In this document: positions 44,609 to 53,561 of the stretch, piece after piece
Layout: the number at the start of each line of letters is the position of its first letter
Position numbering within the stretch: the stretch's first letter is position 1
DNA from: Pedobacter panaciterrae
Lineage (GTDB): Bacteria > Bacteroidota > Bacteroidia > Sphingobacteriales > Sphingobacteriaceae
Direction: 5' to 3'
DNA length: 64,000 bases
Assembly: GCF_001636695.1 (NCBI RefSeq)
Contig: NZ_LGEL01000012.1
Coordinates: 30,080 to 94,079 of the forward strand
The notes under the pieces: generated by a model
What the model was told of the DNA's origin: nothing
Database searches by the model: none
What the model saw: the letters and a program-made list of their open reading frames with translations, nothing else
Made by a program: the position numbers and the translations under genes

Positions 44609-47500
44609 CTGAAAAAAACATTACTAACTATATCTTTATTTATTCTACTTTTAGCTAAAGTTCTCGCTCAAGGGTCTGCTTTAACCTCTGTTAAAGGATT
44701 TCCTACAAATGAGGTTTACGATTTGCTTGTAGATAAGAAAGGCTTTCTGTGGGCGGGCCATGATCTTGGTCTGTCAAGATATGATGGAATCTCAATTACG
44801 AGTTTCTCCAATCCCAATCAAATGTCGCTCAGCTTAACAGATCTGGCAGAAGATAAATACGGACGCATTTGGTGTCATAATTTTAGCGGACAGCTCTTCT
44901 ATACCGAAAATGAAAAGCTTCAGTTATTACATGCTTATAATGACAACTATGAGTCAAGATTTCCAAGATTAGTATTAACTGATGATGAACTAGTTGCGAC
45001 AACTAATAAAGGAGTATTCGTTTGCAATTTAAAAACACTAAAATCAAAATACCTTTCGGTAAAAGGAAAAAACAATGCTACTACCTCATTAGTCCGTATT
45101 AACCAAGAGGTAATTGCCTATGGCAACGGGAGCTGGTATTGTTATTCAGGTGAAAAGGGATTACAACCTCTAAAAGTAGCCTTTTCATTGAGCAACGTAC
45201 AAGATTTTTATCTTCATCCAGTCCATTATAAGGATACCTTATTCCTTACCTCTCCCTCATCCGGACAAATTAAGAAAGTAATGTTAAAGGGCGATTCGGT
45301 CAAATTATTGAAATCAGAAATTACAGATGATTTTATAAATACCATTATAGTTCACCAGCAAAAGTTATGGGTAAACACTAAAACACATAGTTATTCGACC
45401 ACTGGAAACCAACATAATAACAAATTAAATTTAACAGACATAGTTACAGATAGCCAGGGGAATACCTGGTATAGCAGCCTCAAAAATGGGATCATGGTCA
45501 GGTACTGCAAGCCAGATTTCGTAATCAATAATTTTGTAAAAGCAAATAAAGGTGATTTTGTCAGATCAATGGGTATTCAAGGAAATTTTATTGTTTCCGG
45601 AACCCAAAATGGCCAGGTAATAGTATATAACACCACTACAAATCAGGAGCTTTACCGTATAGAAATTCCTGAAAAATCAGGGTCTGTAGAACGCATAAGC
45701 AGATATTTTAATGGTAATTTTCTGATTTCTGCCTCAGTTGATAATTACGTATTAGATGTAAAGACAAAAAAACTAACACGAATAGATCATACCATATCCA
45801 AAGACTCCGATTACCATAAAAACCTATTCTTTAACGCAACCTCAAAAACAATCACTATCAGAACACCCATTGTTGGTGATTATAAAACGGAAACAGTTAA
45901 GTCAACACTATTCCCATCAATGACTACCGGAGTTGATGAATGGGGTCAATTTTTAAATAAAGATGTACGATGCAGGGCCCTGAGGTACGATTCACTTACA
46001 AAAAATCTTTATGTGGCACTTATTAATGGCCTTCATATCATCAATAAAAATGGCATTAAGCCCATTTATTATAAAAATCGCAGTATCAATACCTCATCAA
46101 TAGCGTATAGTAAAGATGGTCTTTTTGCCGCTGATTTTAACAGGGGACTTATGATATTTAAAGGCGATAGCATTCAGAATTTCTCAATAGCCAACGGCCT
46201 TTTATCAAATACATTATTAAAAATTAAATTGTTTGGAGACAATCTCTGGATAATTGGGAAAAAAGGAATTCAGCTATTTAACACAAGAAATAGAAAGATT
46301 GTAGGTGATTTGCAGCTGCCTACCCTGGAACAGGGAATTGTTTATGATGTGCTTGAGTTTGAAAATAAAGCCTGCATAGCCACATCAGAAGGAATATATG
46401 AGGTAGAACTCCAGACAAAAAAAGAGCCTAAAATTTTAAATAACAGCCTCCTGTATGCATTGATAAATAATACAGATACAGTCTTTTCCGGAGGCAAAGC
46501 GTTTCCTTATTATAAAAACAATATCCTGTTCGAACTTTCTGCCCCCTGGTTTAGCAATCCACAAGGCATATATTTTAAATATCGTCTGCACAGTGAATCT
46601 AATCACGAATGGACAGTAACAGACCCACGTGAAAGGAAAATCCACTTCCCTTCTCTTTCTCCAGGCTATTATACCTTTGAAGCACAAGCAATTGCTGCAA
46701 GTGGCGAAGTAGCTACAAAAGCTATAAAATTTGATTTTACTATTAAAAAACCCTGGTGGAGTCAAATCTGGTTCTTGCTTTTAAGTGCTCTGCTTTTATT
46801 AGGAATTGTCTTTGCATCCATATGGATATATTTCCGGCTCCGACTAAAAAAGGAAGTGATCTCCTATGAGAAAAAACTTGCGGTAGAATTAGAAAGACAA
46901 AGAATAGGCAGTGAAATTCATGATGACATCAGCGCCGGACTTTCAGCATTACATTTACAAACCAGCTTAACAGAACAAAAGGCAGAATCAGCACCGATAC
47001 AACAAGATATTACAAAAATAAATTTAGTGGTCAGGGAACTATCCAGCCAGTTGAGAGAAGTGATATGGGCACTAAATACCGATCATGATTCACTGGAAAA
47101 TCTCATTTATTATATACAGCAGCAAGCATCTTTATTTTTCCATGCTACAGGAATAGAATTAAAAGTAAAATTGCCTGCGTATATCCCTGAACATAGCATA
47201 GAGGGAGAAAAACGCAGGCAAATCTACCTGGCCATTAAAGAGTCATTTCAGAATATAATAAAACATTCATCAGCAACACTCGTAAAACTGATAATTAGTA
47301 TGGAACAGAATCTATTAACTATTGAAATAAACGACAATGGAATCGGCTTTGCAAAAAAAGGAAGTATCGAAAGTGCTGGCATCAAAAACATGGCAAAACG
47401 AATGGAAAAAATAGGTGCAAACTTAAAATTCGGTTTTGACAATGGAACTTCAATATACTTCTACATTCCATTTAAGGATATATTAAATGCTCACAATTAA
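44609..47500 (+). CDS. Beta-propeller sensor histidine kinase with apparent CTG start
   Basis: A periplasmic two-bladed-propeller-type sensor kinase of about 963 residues. The frame opens with CTG at 44609 followed by AAAAAAACA, giving a perfect signal peptide (L/M-KKTLLTISLFILLLAKVLA). No ATG or GTG is in frame, and the first TTG (44723) would delete the signal. Regulator-propeller repeats follow (NEVYDLLVDKKGFLWAGHDL), then a Y_Y_Y domain (SPGYYTFEAQA) and one membrane helix (about 715-735). A HisKA_3 domain (ERQRIGSEIHDDISAGLSAL) and HATPase end the protein. It lacks the receiver and AraC domains of full hybrids, so it needs the separate NarL-type regulator encoded divergently. Confidence 0.9.
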   Translation: MKKTLLTISLFILLLAKVLAQGSALTSVKGFPTNEVYDLLVDKKGFLWAGHDLGLSRYDGISITSFSNPNQMSLSLTDLAEDKYGRIWCHNFSGQLFYTENEKLQLLHAYNDNYESRFPRLVLTDDELVATTNKGVFVCNLKTLKSKYLSVKGKNNATTSLVRINQEVIAYGNGSWYCYSGEKGLQPLKVAFSLSNVQDFYLHPVHYKDTLFLTSPSSGQIKKVMLKGDSVKLLKSEITDDFINTIIVHQQKLWVNTKTHSYSTTGNQHNNKLNLTDIVTDSQGNTWYSSLKNGIMVRYCKPDFVINNFVKANKGDFVRSMGIQGNFIVSGTQNGQVIVYNTTTNQELYRIEIPEKSGSVERISRYFNGNFLISASVDNYVLDVKTKKLTRIDHTISKDSDYHKNLFFNATSKTITIRTPIVGDYKTETVKSTLFPSMTTGVDEWGQFLNKDVRCRALRYDSLTKNLYVALINGLHIINKNGIKPIYYKNRSINTSSIAYSKDGLFAADFNRGLMIFKGDSIQNFSIANGLLSNTLLKIKLFGDNLWIIGKKGIQLFNTRNRKIVGDLQLPTLEQGIVYDVLEFENKACIATSEGIYEVELQTKKEPKILNNSLLYALINNTDTVFSGGKAFPYYKNNILFELSAPWFSNPQGIYFKYRLHSESNHEWTVTDPRERKIHFPSLSPGYYTFEAQAIAASGEVATKAIKFDFTIKKPWWSQIWFLLLSALLLLGIVFASIWIYFRLRLKKEVISYEKKLAVELERQRIGSEIHDDISAGLSALHLQTSLTEQKAESAPIQQDITKINLVVRELSSQLREVIWALNTDHDSLENLIYYIQQQASLFFHATGIELKVKLPAYIPEHSIEGEKRRQIYLAIKESFQNIIKHSSATLVKLIISMEQNLLTIEINDNGIGFAKKGSIESAGIKNMAKRMEKIGANLKFGFDNGTSIYFYIPFKDILNAHN

Positions 47501-47516
47501 GCTTTATAAGGAAATC

Positions 47517-48230
47517 TTAGTTGATTTCGAAGCTGTAAGTAGCACCTTTCCAGGTCGCTTTATATTCATTACCATGGTGTTCACCAGGAGTCTTGTCCAT
47601 ATCACTTACTTCCACAACATATCTACCTTTCCATAGCGGTGTAAATTCTGCTGCACCATTATCATCAGTAGTCAGTTCTTTTGCCCAGCCATTCGGAGAA
47701 AATACAGATACCGTTTTTCCTTTTACAGCGGCGTCATTAAGGAAAGCTTTTAATTGAAGTGGCTTGTTGACCTTTGCAGCCAAAGCACCATCTACATGTA
47801 ATTTCAATGCATTTGGGTTTTGAACAGCAGCTGGTAATGCTTTTCCCACAATAACATCGGCACTGGATAAGAAATGGTATTTTGTAGTTCCGCCAAGTTC
47901 CTTTGCTTCATGACTTACCACTACAGTATAAGCTCCATTCTGGTCAGGTGTAAAAGTACCCTCAAAATGGTTCTCACCAGGGGTCAGCGTCAACTGGGTT
48001 TTCTTTTGATCTGGTCCTATAAGCCAAAGTGAAAACTCCTTTACATCAGAGTACCATTTATCTACATTATCTCGCTCATTCGCTACATACTCACCATAGA
48101 ATACTTTAACTGATTGCTTTTGTCCTATTTTACCTGACACGGATGTTTCTATCCATAAGGCATGTGCAAAAATACTGGTCGTTACAAAGCTGAGCAATAA
48201 GGTCAGCGCTAAAAAAGTTATTTTTTTCAT
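47517..48230 (-). CDS. DUF4198 periplasmic protein, iron-uptake operon
   Basis: A 237-residue exported protein with a signal peptide (about 1-22, ending TSIFAHALWIE). The HALWI start of the mature chain is typical of DUF4198/NikM-like proteins thought to bind or help handle metal ions. Two beta-sandwich-like domains follow (GAYTVVVSHEAKELGG; FTPLWKGRYVVEVSDMDKTP). It is last of four genes after the TonB receptor, DUF4374 and PepSY proteins, all on the minus strand. The operon context gives the iron/metal link. Confidence 0.85.
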   Translation of the reverse strand: MKKITFLALTLLLSFVTTSIFAHALWIETSVSGKIGQKQSVKVFYGEYVANERDNVDKWYSDVKEFSLWLIGPDQKKTQLTLTPGENHFEGTFTPDQNGAYTVVVSHEAKELGGTTKYHFLSSADVIVGKALPAAVQNPNALKLHVDGALAAKVNKPLQLKAFLNDAAVKGKTVSVFSPNGWAKELTTDDNGAAEFTPLWKGRYVVEVSDMDKTPGEHHGNEYKATWKGATYSFEIN

Positions 48231-48262
48231 TGTTTTGTTATTGAGGATTTAAGGAAATGTAT

Positions 48263-49615
48263 TTATTGGGGTAATACAGAGTTAGCAGCCAATACAGGCT
48301 CTTGCTCCTTACTGATTACTTTTAATTTGGGTTTTACTATGGATTTACCAGAAAGACTTGCAGCACTCGCCGCACCGGTATCTGGCTTAGCTTTCTTCTT
48401 TTTGAACTTACGGCCATACCAGATCAGAAAACCTGTGATGGGTAAACTTGCACCAATCAGGGAAGCCAAAAATGCCAATACCTTACCCGGAAAACCAAGA
48501 ATACTACCCACATGAATGTCGTAGTTCATCTTACGGATTTTTTGCCCTACTGTGGCCTCCTGGTAAGGAAGAGAATAAGGATCCTTGCGTTTAAGCTCTT
48601 TCAGTGTATGTTGATCAAAAGAGTAACCCTGACTATTATAAAACTGTCCGGCAGTAGGATAAACTGTGATATCTATAGTTGCTTTAGCACGCTTTACATC
48701 CGGGAAGCTGTAGTAGAACCCGGTAGACTTAGGGTGCTTTGCAATCACTTTTGACCAGGCCGCATCCATTGCCTGCACCGGAGTATAGAACTTCCCTACC
48801 TTTAGAGAATCAGATTCCAATCTTCTGAATTCCGGTAGTTTTTCTCCGCCCGTAGTTACCCAGTAAAGCCCCTCACTGTACCATTTTATTCCGTATACCA
48901 TACCTGTTAGCGCAATGGCCAGCAAGAACAATAAAGAATAAAATCCAAGTACATTGTGGAGATCCAGATTTACACGTTTAAATGAAGCACCCCATTTGAT
49001 CTTGAAGCTCTTGTCGCGGGTAGATTTATTCCATTTCTTAGGATACCACCAGATCAGTCCGGTAATCAGCAGCACTACAAAAACCATTGTTCCATAATTT
49101 ACAATTGGCCTGCCGATTTCGTAAGGCATCCAGAGAAAGCGGTGACCATTCAGAATGAATCTGAAGAAATCCGTCTCACCTGGTTTACGCACTTCCTTAC
49201 TGATCACATCTCCTGTATAAGGATTAACTTTCAGCAGTACACCACCGCCCCGTCTTCCACCACCACCACCGCGACGTCCACCTTTCTCAACTTTATCCCT
49301 CAAACTGAGGTTAATTACTTCACCCTGGTGATAGTTGGCATAAGCAGGTACTTTATCCGCGTATAGTTTCGCAGCAACATCAGTTAATTGCGAAGGTGTA
49401 AGTACAGGTTTGTTCTGCCATTCAACTTTAGTATCGGGCTCCAGCAATCCATTAATCTCTTCATTGAATACCCAGATACAACCTGTAAGACAAACAATCA
49501 GAACAATGATCCCCGAAACAAGGCCCAGCCATAAGTGCAGCCATTTGTTAATCCTGTTAAAAAGAGAATCTTTGCTCTTCTTTTTTGGGGTTGAGGTTTT
49601 ATTTTCGGTCGTCAT
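48263..49615 (-). CDS. PepSY-associated TM helix protein (PiuB-like)
   Basis: A 450-residue inner-membrane protein. Helix 1 is at about 27-48 (LGLVSGIIVLIVCLTGCIWV), and three more helices fall in the middle and C-terminal parts (VVLLITGLIWWYPKKW; LLFLLAIALTGMVYGIKWYS; IGASLPITGFLIWYGRK). PepSY segments lie in the periplasmic loops. The family is associated with reductive release of iron from siderophores at the inner membrane. Around residues 110-126 it carries a Gly/Arg-only stretch (GGRRGGGGGRRGGG), unusual for the family. It lies between DUF4374 and DUF4198 genes. Confidence 0.9.
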   Translation of the reverse strand: MTTENKTSTPKKKSKDSLFNRINKWLHLWLGLVSGIIVLIVCLTGCIWVFNEEINGLLEPDTKVEWQNKPVLTPSQLTDVAAKLYADKVPAYANYHQGEVINLSLRDKVEKGGRRGGGGGRRGGGVLLKVNPYTGDVISKEVRKPGETDFFRFILNGHRFLWMPYEIGRPIVNYGTMVFVVLLITGLIWWYPKKWNKSTRDKSFKIKWGASFKRVNLDLHNVLGFYSLLFLLAIALTGMVYGIKWYSEGLYWVTTGGEKLPEFRRLESDSLKVGKFYTPVQAMDAAWSKVIAKHPKSTGFYYSFPDVKRAKATIDITVYPTAGQFYNSQGYSFDQHTLKELKRKDPYSLPYQEATVGQKIRKMNYDIHVGSILGFPGKVLAFLASLIGASLPITGFLIWYGRKFKKKKAKPDTGAASAASLSGKSIVKPKLKVISKEQEPVLAANSVLPQ

Positions 49616-49670
49616 TGTTCTGATTTGTTAGGTGTTTATTTTAATGTGTTTTGTATTGGTATGTTATTAT

Positions 49671-50900
49671 TTATGGCAGATGCTGGATAGCAGTGATTAC
49701 ACCACCTTCAACTTTCAGACCTCTTGTAGCGGTTGCATTAGATGCATCAATTTTATAAACCCAGGTAGAAGCATCAGTCAGGTTCACACCTACATAAGCC
49801 GTTTTCCCGTCATTAGGAGAATAATTATTTGTTGTTATGCTGGCAATATTTGCAACCTGAGGGAATCCGGTAACATGCGTTACTGTCTTGTTGGCAACAT
49901 CAACAATAGCCAAACGTTTTCCATCCACATAAGCACCTTTAGTTTCTTTTGGCTCTACACTGGCAACAAACTTATTTTGCCCGATGTATAACCAGTTGGT
50001 AATCACGTAACCATTAGATGCAGTTTCAAAATTCATCAGATAGCTTTGGTCAAACTCTGTAGTACCAGCTTTGATGCGGGTGATAGACGATGGCTTAGTT
50101 GAAGTAAGCGCGCCACCTTTAACTGCTACTGAACTTGAGAATGCATATACATCTCCATTCTCAACAAGGCCAAGACCATCTGTAAAATATCTTCCTATGA
50201 AACTGGTTCTGTTATCTACGATGGTTTTTTCATATTGCATACCTGGATAAGAATATACTGCGATACCAGCGAAGTCAGGAAAATCTGTTTCAAAAGTTCT
50301 GCCTTTAATGCTAAAGAATGGGGCAAATACTTTGTTTCCAACCTGCTTAATCCAGCTGAAGTGTGCAATCTCACCATTTCCACTAGGTGTAATTGCATCT
50401 ATAGTACCTTCTGCTGACTGCGTATTGGTTTTAGAATTTACAATATACCAGGTATGTAGTGTACTGTTTCCTGTAGCAGCGTATGATCTTGCTACTTTTA
50501 ACATTAAAATGTCCTCATTAACAGGAGCAAATGCCTGAACTGTTGCTGCTGTAAAATCATTCAGCTTATTTAATTTACCGTTTTTAATATCATAAACAGT
50601 AACGGCACCCGGACTACCCTGACCATAAAGCATGCTGAAGAATTTATTACCAAGTGTTACATAGTAACGGTAGGTACCATCTTGCTCAACACCGTTACCG
50701 ATGATAGATACAGCGCCTTCATCAAGACTGCTTGCTGTCAAAAGGTAGTCGGCTACACCTGTAATTGCAGTCGGTGTAACCGCAAGCACATAATTTCCCG
50801 GATTTTCAGGGATAACCTCTCTATCGCTTTTTTTATCGCAAGAACTTAAAACGGCAATAAGTGCCAAGGCCGAAAGCGTTTTGGTAATTGTTGTTTTCAT
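49671..50900 (-). CDS. DUF4374 lipoprotein, iron-uptake operon
   Basis: A 409-residue lipoprotein with signal and lipobox AVLSSCDKKSD (lipid Cys about 21). The mature part is a beta-propeller-like repeat protein (NKFFSMLYGQGSPGAVTVYD; WLYIGQNKFVASVEPKETKG). The DUF4374 family is encoded next to TonB siderophore receptors and PepSY proteins across Bacteroidota, and the same order is seen here. It may act as a surface or periplasmic accessory to receptor uptake; the exact function is unknown. It starts 22 bases after the receptor stop. Confidence 0.88.
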   Translation of the reverse strand: MKTTITKTLSALALIAVLSSCDKKSDREVIPENPGNYVLAVTPTAITGVADYLLTASSLDEGAVSIIGNGVEQDGTYRYYVTLGNKFFSMLYGQGSPGAVTVYDIKNGKLNKLNDFTAATVQAFAPVNEDILMLKVARSYAATGNSTLHTWYIVNSKTNTQSAEGTIDAITPSGNGEIAHFSWIKQVGNKVFAPFFSIKGRTFETDFPDFAGIAVYSYPGMQYEKTIVDNRTSFIGRYFTDGLGLVENGDVYAFSSSVAVKGGALTSTKPSSITRIKAGTTEFDQSYLMNFETASNGYVITNWLYIGQNKFVASVEPKETKGAYVDGKRLAIVDVANKTVTHVTGFPQVANIASITTNNYSPNDGKTAYVGVNLTDASTWVYKIDASNATATRGLKVEGGVITAIQHLP

Positions 50901-50922
50901 GTTGATTTTTATAAAATGATTA

Positions 50923-53301
50923 TTATGATTTATTGAAGAAGTATCTGAAGTTTAAATAGAATCCGCGACCGGGTTTCTGCAAACTAAAATTGTCAAATAA
51001 TGGTTTATCAGTAAGGTTTTTCGCTTCCAGCGAGATGTTGTAGCGCCCATTTTTCATGCTATAAACAAAGTTCATATCATGCGCAACCTGTGTAGGTATA
51101 CCATTTTTGTCATCTCCGCTTGTGCTGCCGAAACTTGGCCAATAGAGCCAAAAAGAATTTACATACAACAGATTATAACCCACTGTAAGGTTGTTTCCTT
51201 TTTTAAAGACATTTTTGAATGATGCAGACACATCTGCATTGCCAAAAAAGTAAGGGATATTAGGCATCTGATCCAGGTAAACAAAGCTTTCGTTATCATA
51301 GAATCCGCCATCTGGTTTGGGATCATATTTTTGAAGGTTCCTTAACATCTGGTAAGTAATGGTAGTCCCAACACTTAACCAGTTTTTATACGAATACCTG
51401 ATTTCCCCATCAACACCTGTGGTACGTACACCTGATCGATTGTCTGCTATAAGCAAGTTCTGAGACCCACTTGTACCGCCAACAAACTTATTGTAGATAA
51501 AGTCGCCTGAGTATCTGTAAATGGCATTAGCAGTTACAGAAAAGCGATTGACCTCATTGACCTTAAATCCATAAACAATACCAAAATTGACATTATCGCT
51601 CTTTTCAGGTCTCAGATTCGGACTTGGAGCTTGATTTTCCAAATCACCAAATATTTCATTGGCCTCAGGCATACGATTGGTCAGCTCATAGGAGGTTCTG
51701 ATCTGTAAGTCAGGAATTATGTAGTAAGCCAGGGCCATTCCATAACCAAGTTTCTCAGTAGATTTATTGACGTTTCTGCTTCCGATTACATTGTTCAGAT
51801 AAATGTACTTCCCGAAAAGATTCAGGCTCCATTTATTATCTACATCATATCCGTATCCAAAACCAAGTACGTTCTTATTCATTTTTTTTGCCGGATCTAA
51901 TGCATTTTTTTCTGGAAATAATAAGTCGTCCGTTTTTCTATTGAAAGTAGAAAACACGTTATTTACTGCTACTGAATGATGATCAGTAATTTTATAGCTC
52001 AACATGGCTGTACCCAGCCCATTGTTGTTCATGTACTTAGAAAACTGTCCACCATCTCTTTCACCCAAAGTTGCCTTAGGATCCCGTATTCCGTCCCAAT
52101 TATAAGTTGCCTTTGCCGTATCTATCGTCTTTTCATATCCAAGGTTATAGTTCGCATTCACGGTCAGATCCAGACCCTTAAGTAAATTTGTCTTTTTGTA
52201 TTTAAGCGATGGCATTACGATCCGTCCACGTCTGTGTAACTGACCATAAACACTTTCAGGTCTGGCGGCAGTCTGTATTTCTTTATAGTTCTGGCCTAAT
52301 GTTATTCCGAACAAAAGGTTATCTGCAAAGGGTTTATTTACCACACCAACATTTGCTATCAAAGTTTCGTTATGGTAAGTGTCATGAAATCTTCTTACCG
52401 AAGCAGCCCTTTTTTCAGGTACCATATCATTCTGCAAGCGGAGTTTCAGGTTTGTTTTATAATCATTATCCGAATAATTCTGGAAAGCACTAAGCTGTAC
52501 CGTCAGTCCACTTTCGGAGGTAGCGGCAGCATTAATTACACTACGGTGTGTATTGAACGAACCATAAGAATAAGAAGCATCCACATAATTACGATGTTTA
52601 TTGCCTGTCACAATATTCACAGCGCCACCAAGAGCGTCAGAGCCTAACCACATAGGAACAACGCCTTTATATACCTCCACACGCTCAGCTACATTGATTG
52701 GAATATTGTTGATCTGGAAAGAAGACCCAAAATTATCCATCGGGATACCGTCTATAAAATAGCGGATATGGTTCCCTGAAAATCCATTTAGTGATACATT
52801 AAAATTGGAACCCACACCACCCGATTCTCTTACCCGAACACCTGCAACACGATCCAAAGCACCTGAGATATCTAAAGTGGTATTATAAAGTTTAGTGGCG
52901 TCAATAGCGGTCACATTAAATGCCTGTCTATTTACTTCCTGAGCTTTTGTACGGCCAATTACATTAACCGTTTCCATTTGATTGACATCTTCGTCAAGAC
53001 TCAGATTTAATTTTACATCCTCACCTCCTACTACTTTGATTGATTTTTTATGAGACTTAAAGCCAATTGCCCTGATCTCAACAATATAGTCGCCGGGTTT
53101 AACGTTAGTTATTTTATAAAATCCGTTTTGATCAGATATTGCTCCGTAAGAGGAATTTCGAAGCTTTATGGTAGCAGCAGCCAGAGGTTCTCCAGAGCTG
53201 CTTTTGAGTTGCCCGCTTACAGTGGAAGGTGCTGTTTGGGCTTTTGAAAAAATAACATAGGTACACAGTATACCCAATAGCAAAAATTTCTTAATTTGCA
53301 T
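50923..53301 (-). CDS. TonB-dependent siderophore-type receptor
   Basis: A 792-residue outer-membrane receptor with a signal peptide (about 1-21, ending IFSKAQ). A CarboxypepD_reg-like domain (about 28-110) is followed by a complete plug with GRTKAQEVNRQAFNVTAIDA, GGVGSNFNVSLNGFSGNHIR and DALGGAVNIVTG. A barrel ending FRYFFNKS completes it. It resembles FecA/FhuA-like iron-chelate receptors rather than SusC and has no SusD partner. The DUF4374-PepSY-DUF4198 train downstream supports import of an iron chelate. It is preceded by a good promoter and a hairpin leader. Confidence 0.93.
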   Translation of the reverse strand: MQIKKFLLLGILCTYVIFSKAQTAPSTVSGQLKSSSGEPLAAATIKLRNSSYGAISDQNGFYKITNVKPGDYIVEIRAIGFKSHKKSIKVVGGEDVKLNLSLDEDVNQMETVNVIGRTKAQEVNRQAFNVTAIDATKLYNTTLDISGALDRVAGVRVRESGGVGSNFNVSLNGFSGNHIRYFIDGIPMDNFGSSFQINNIPINVAERVEVYKGVVPMWLGSDALGGAVNIVTGNKHRNYVDASYSYGSFNTHRSVINAAATSESGLTVQLSAFQNYSDNDYKTNLKLRLQNDMVPEKRAASVRRFHDTYHNETLIANVGVVNKPFADNLLFGITLGQNYKEIQTAARPESVYGQLHRRGRIVMPSLKYKKTNLLKGLDLTVNANYNLGYEKTIDTAKATYNWDGIRDPKATLGERDGGQFSKYMNNNGLGTAMLSYKITDHHSVAVNNVFSTFNRKTDDLLFPEKNALDPAKKMNKNVLGFGYGYDVDNKWSLNLFGKYIYLNNVIGSRNVNKSTEKLGYGMALAYYIIPDLQIRTSYELTNRMPEANEIFGDLENQAPSPNLRPEKSDNVNFGIVYGFKVNEVNRFSVTANAIYRYSGDFIYNKFVGGTSGSQNLLIADNRSGVRTTGVDGEIRYSYKNWLSVGTTITYQMLRNLQKYDPKPDGGFYDNESFVYLDQMPNIPYFFGNADVSASFKNVFKKGNNLTVGYNLLYVNSFWLYWPSFGSTSGDDKNGIPTQVAHDMNFVYSMKNGRYNISLEAKNLTDKPLFDNFSLQKPGRGFYLNFRYFFNKS

Positions 53302-53320
53302 GACTTTTAACTACGATTAA

Positions 53321-53375
53321 AGGTGAGCCGGCTTGTCCGGTTAGCCACACGGGTCCGAACCGTGTGGCATTTTTT
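53321..53375 (-). promoter_or_regulatory. Structured 5' leader of the iron-uptake operon
   Basis: On the minus strand a run of A residues is followed by GCCACACGG-TTCGGAC-CCGTGTGGC (53368-53344; perfect 9-bp stem). A second short stem CCGG-ACAAG-CCGG lies at 53339-53327. Both fall between the promoter (53382-53412) and the start codon at 53301. The conserved RNA class, if any, is not recognised. Confidence 0.65.
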
Positions 53376-53381
53376 ATGCTG

Positions 53382-53412
53382 CAAATATAGAGTTATTTAG
53401 ATTAAGTCCAAA
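53382..53412 (-). promoter_or_regulatory. Bacteroidota-type promoter of the iron-uptake operon
   Basis: Minus strand: TTTG (53412-53409), 19-base spacer, TATATTTG (53389-53382). Both elements match the TTTG/TAnnTTTG consensus. The transcript would start near 53376, giving a leader of about 75 bases. Confidence 0.75.
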
Positions 53413-53422
53413 TAACAATTCA

Positions 53423-53443
53423 GATAAATAGAATATAATTATC
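53423..53443. promoter_or_regulatory. Weak Fur-like dyad upstream of the iron-operon promoter
   Basis: GATAAATAGAATATAATTATC is a GATAA-N11-TTATC dyad just upstream of the -33 element. It resembles a degenerate Fur box, but AT-rich DNA gives such matches by chance. Confidence 0.25.
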
Positions 53444-53561
53444 AGTTAGTAGTTAAAAAAATTTCTATTAGCTTGATATTCTTTGGATTAAAGTACTTTA
53501 ATTATACTCTAAAATTAGTATTTTCGAAAAACCAGATTTAAAAACCAATAAATATATCCTG

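Noticed and set aside
53344-53368. Terminator for a plus-strand transcript
   Set aside because: The hairpin plus T run looks like a terminator on the plus strand, but no plus-strand gene precedes it. Its position downstream of a good minus-strand promoter fits a leader better.
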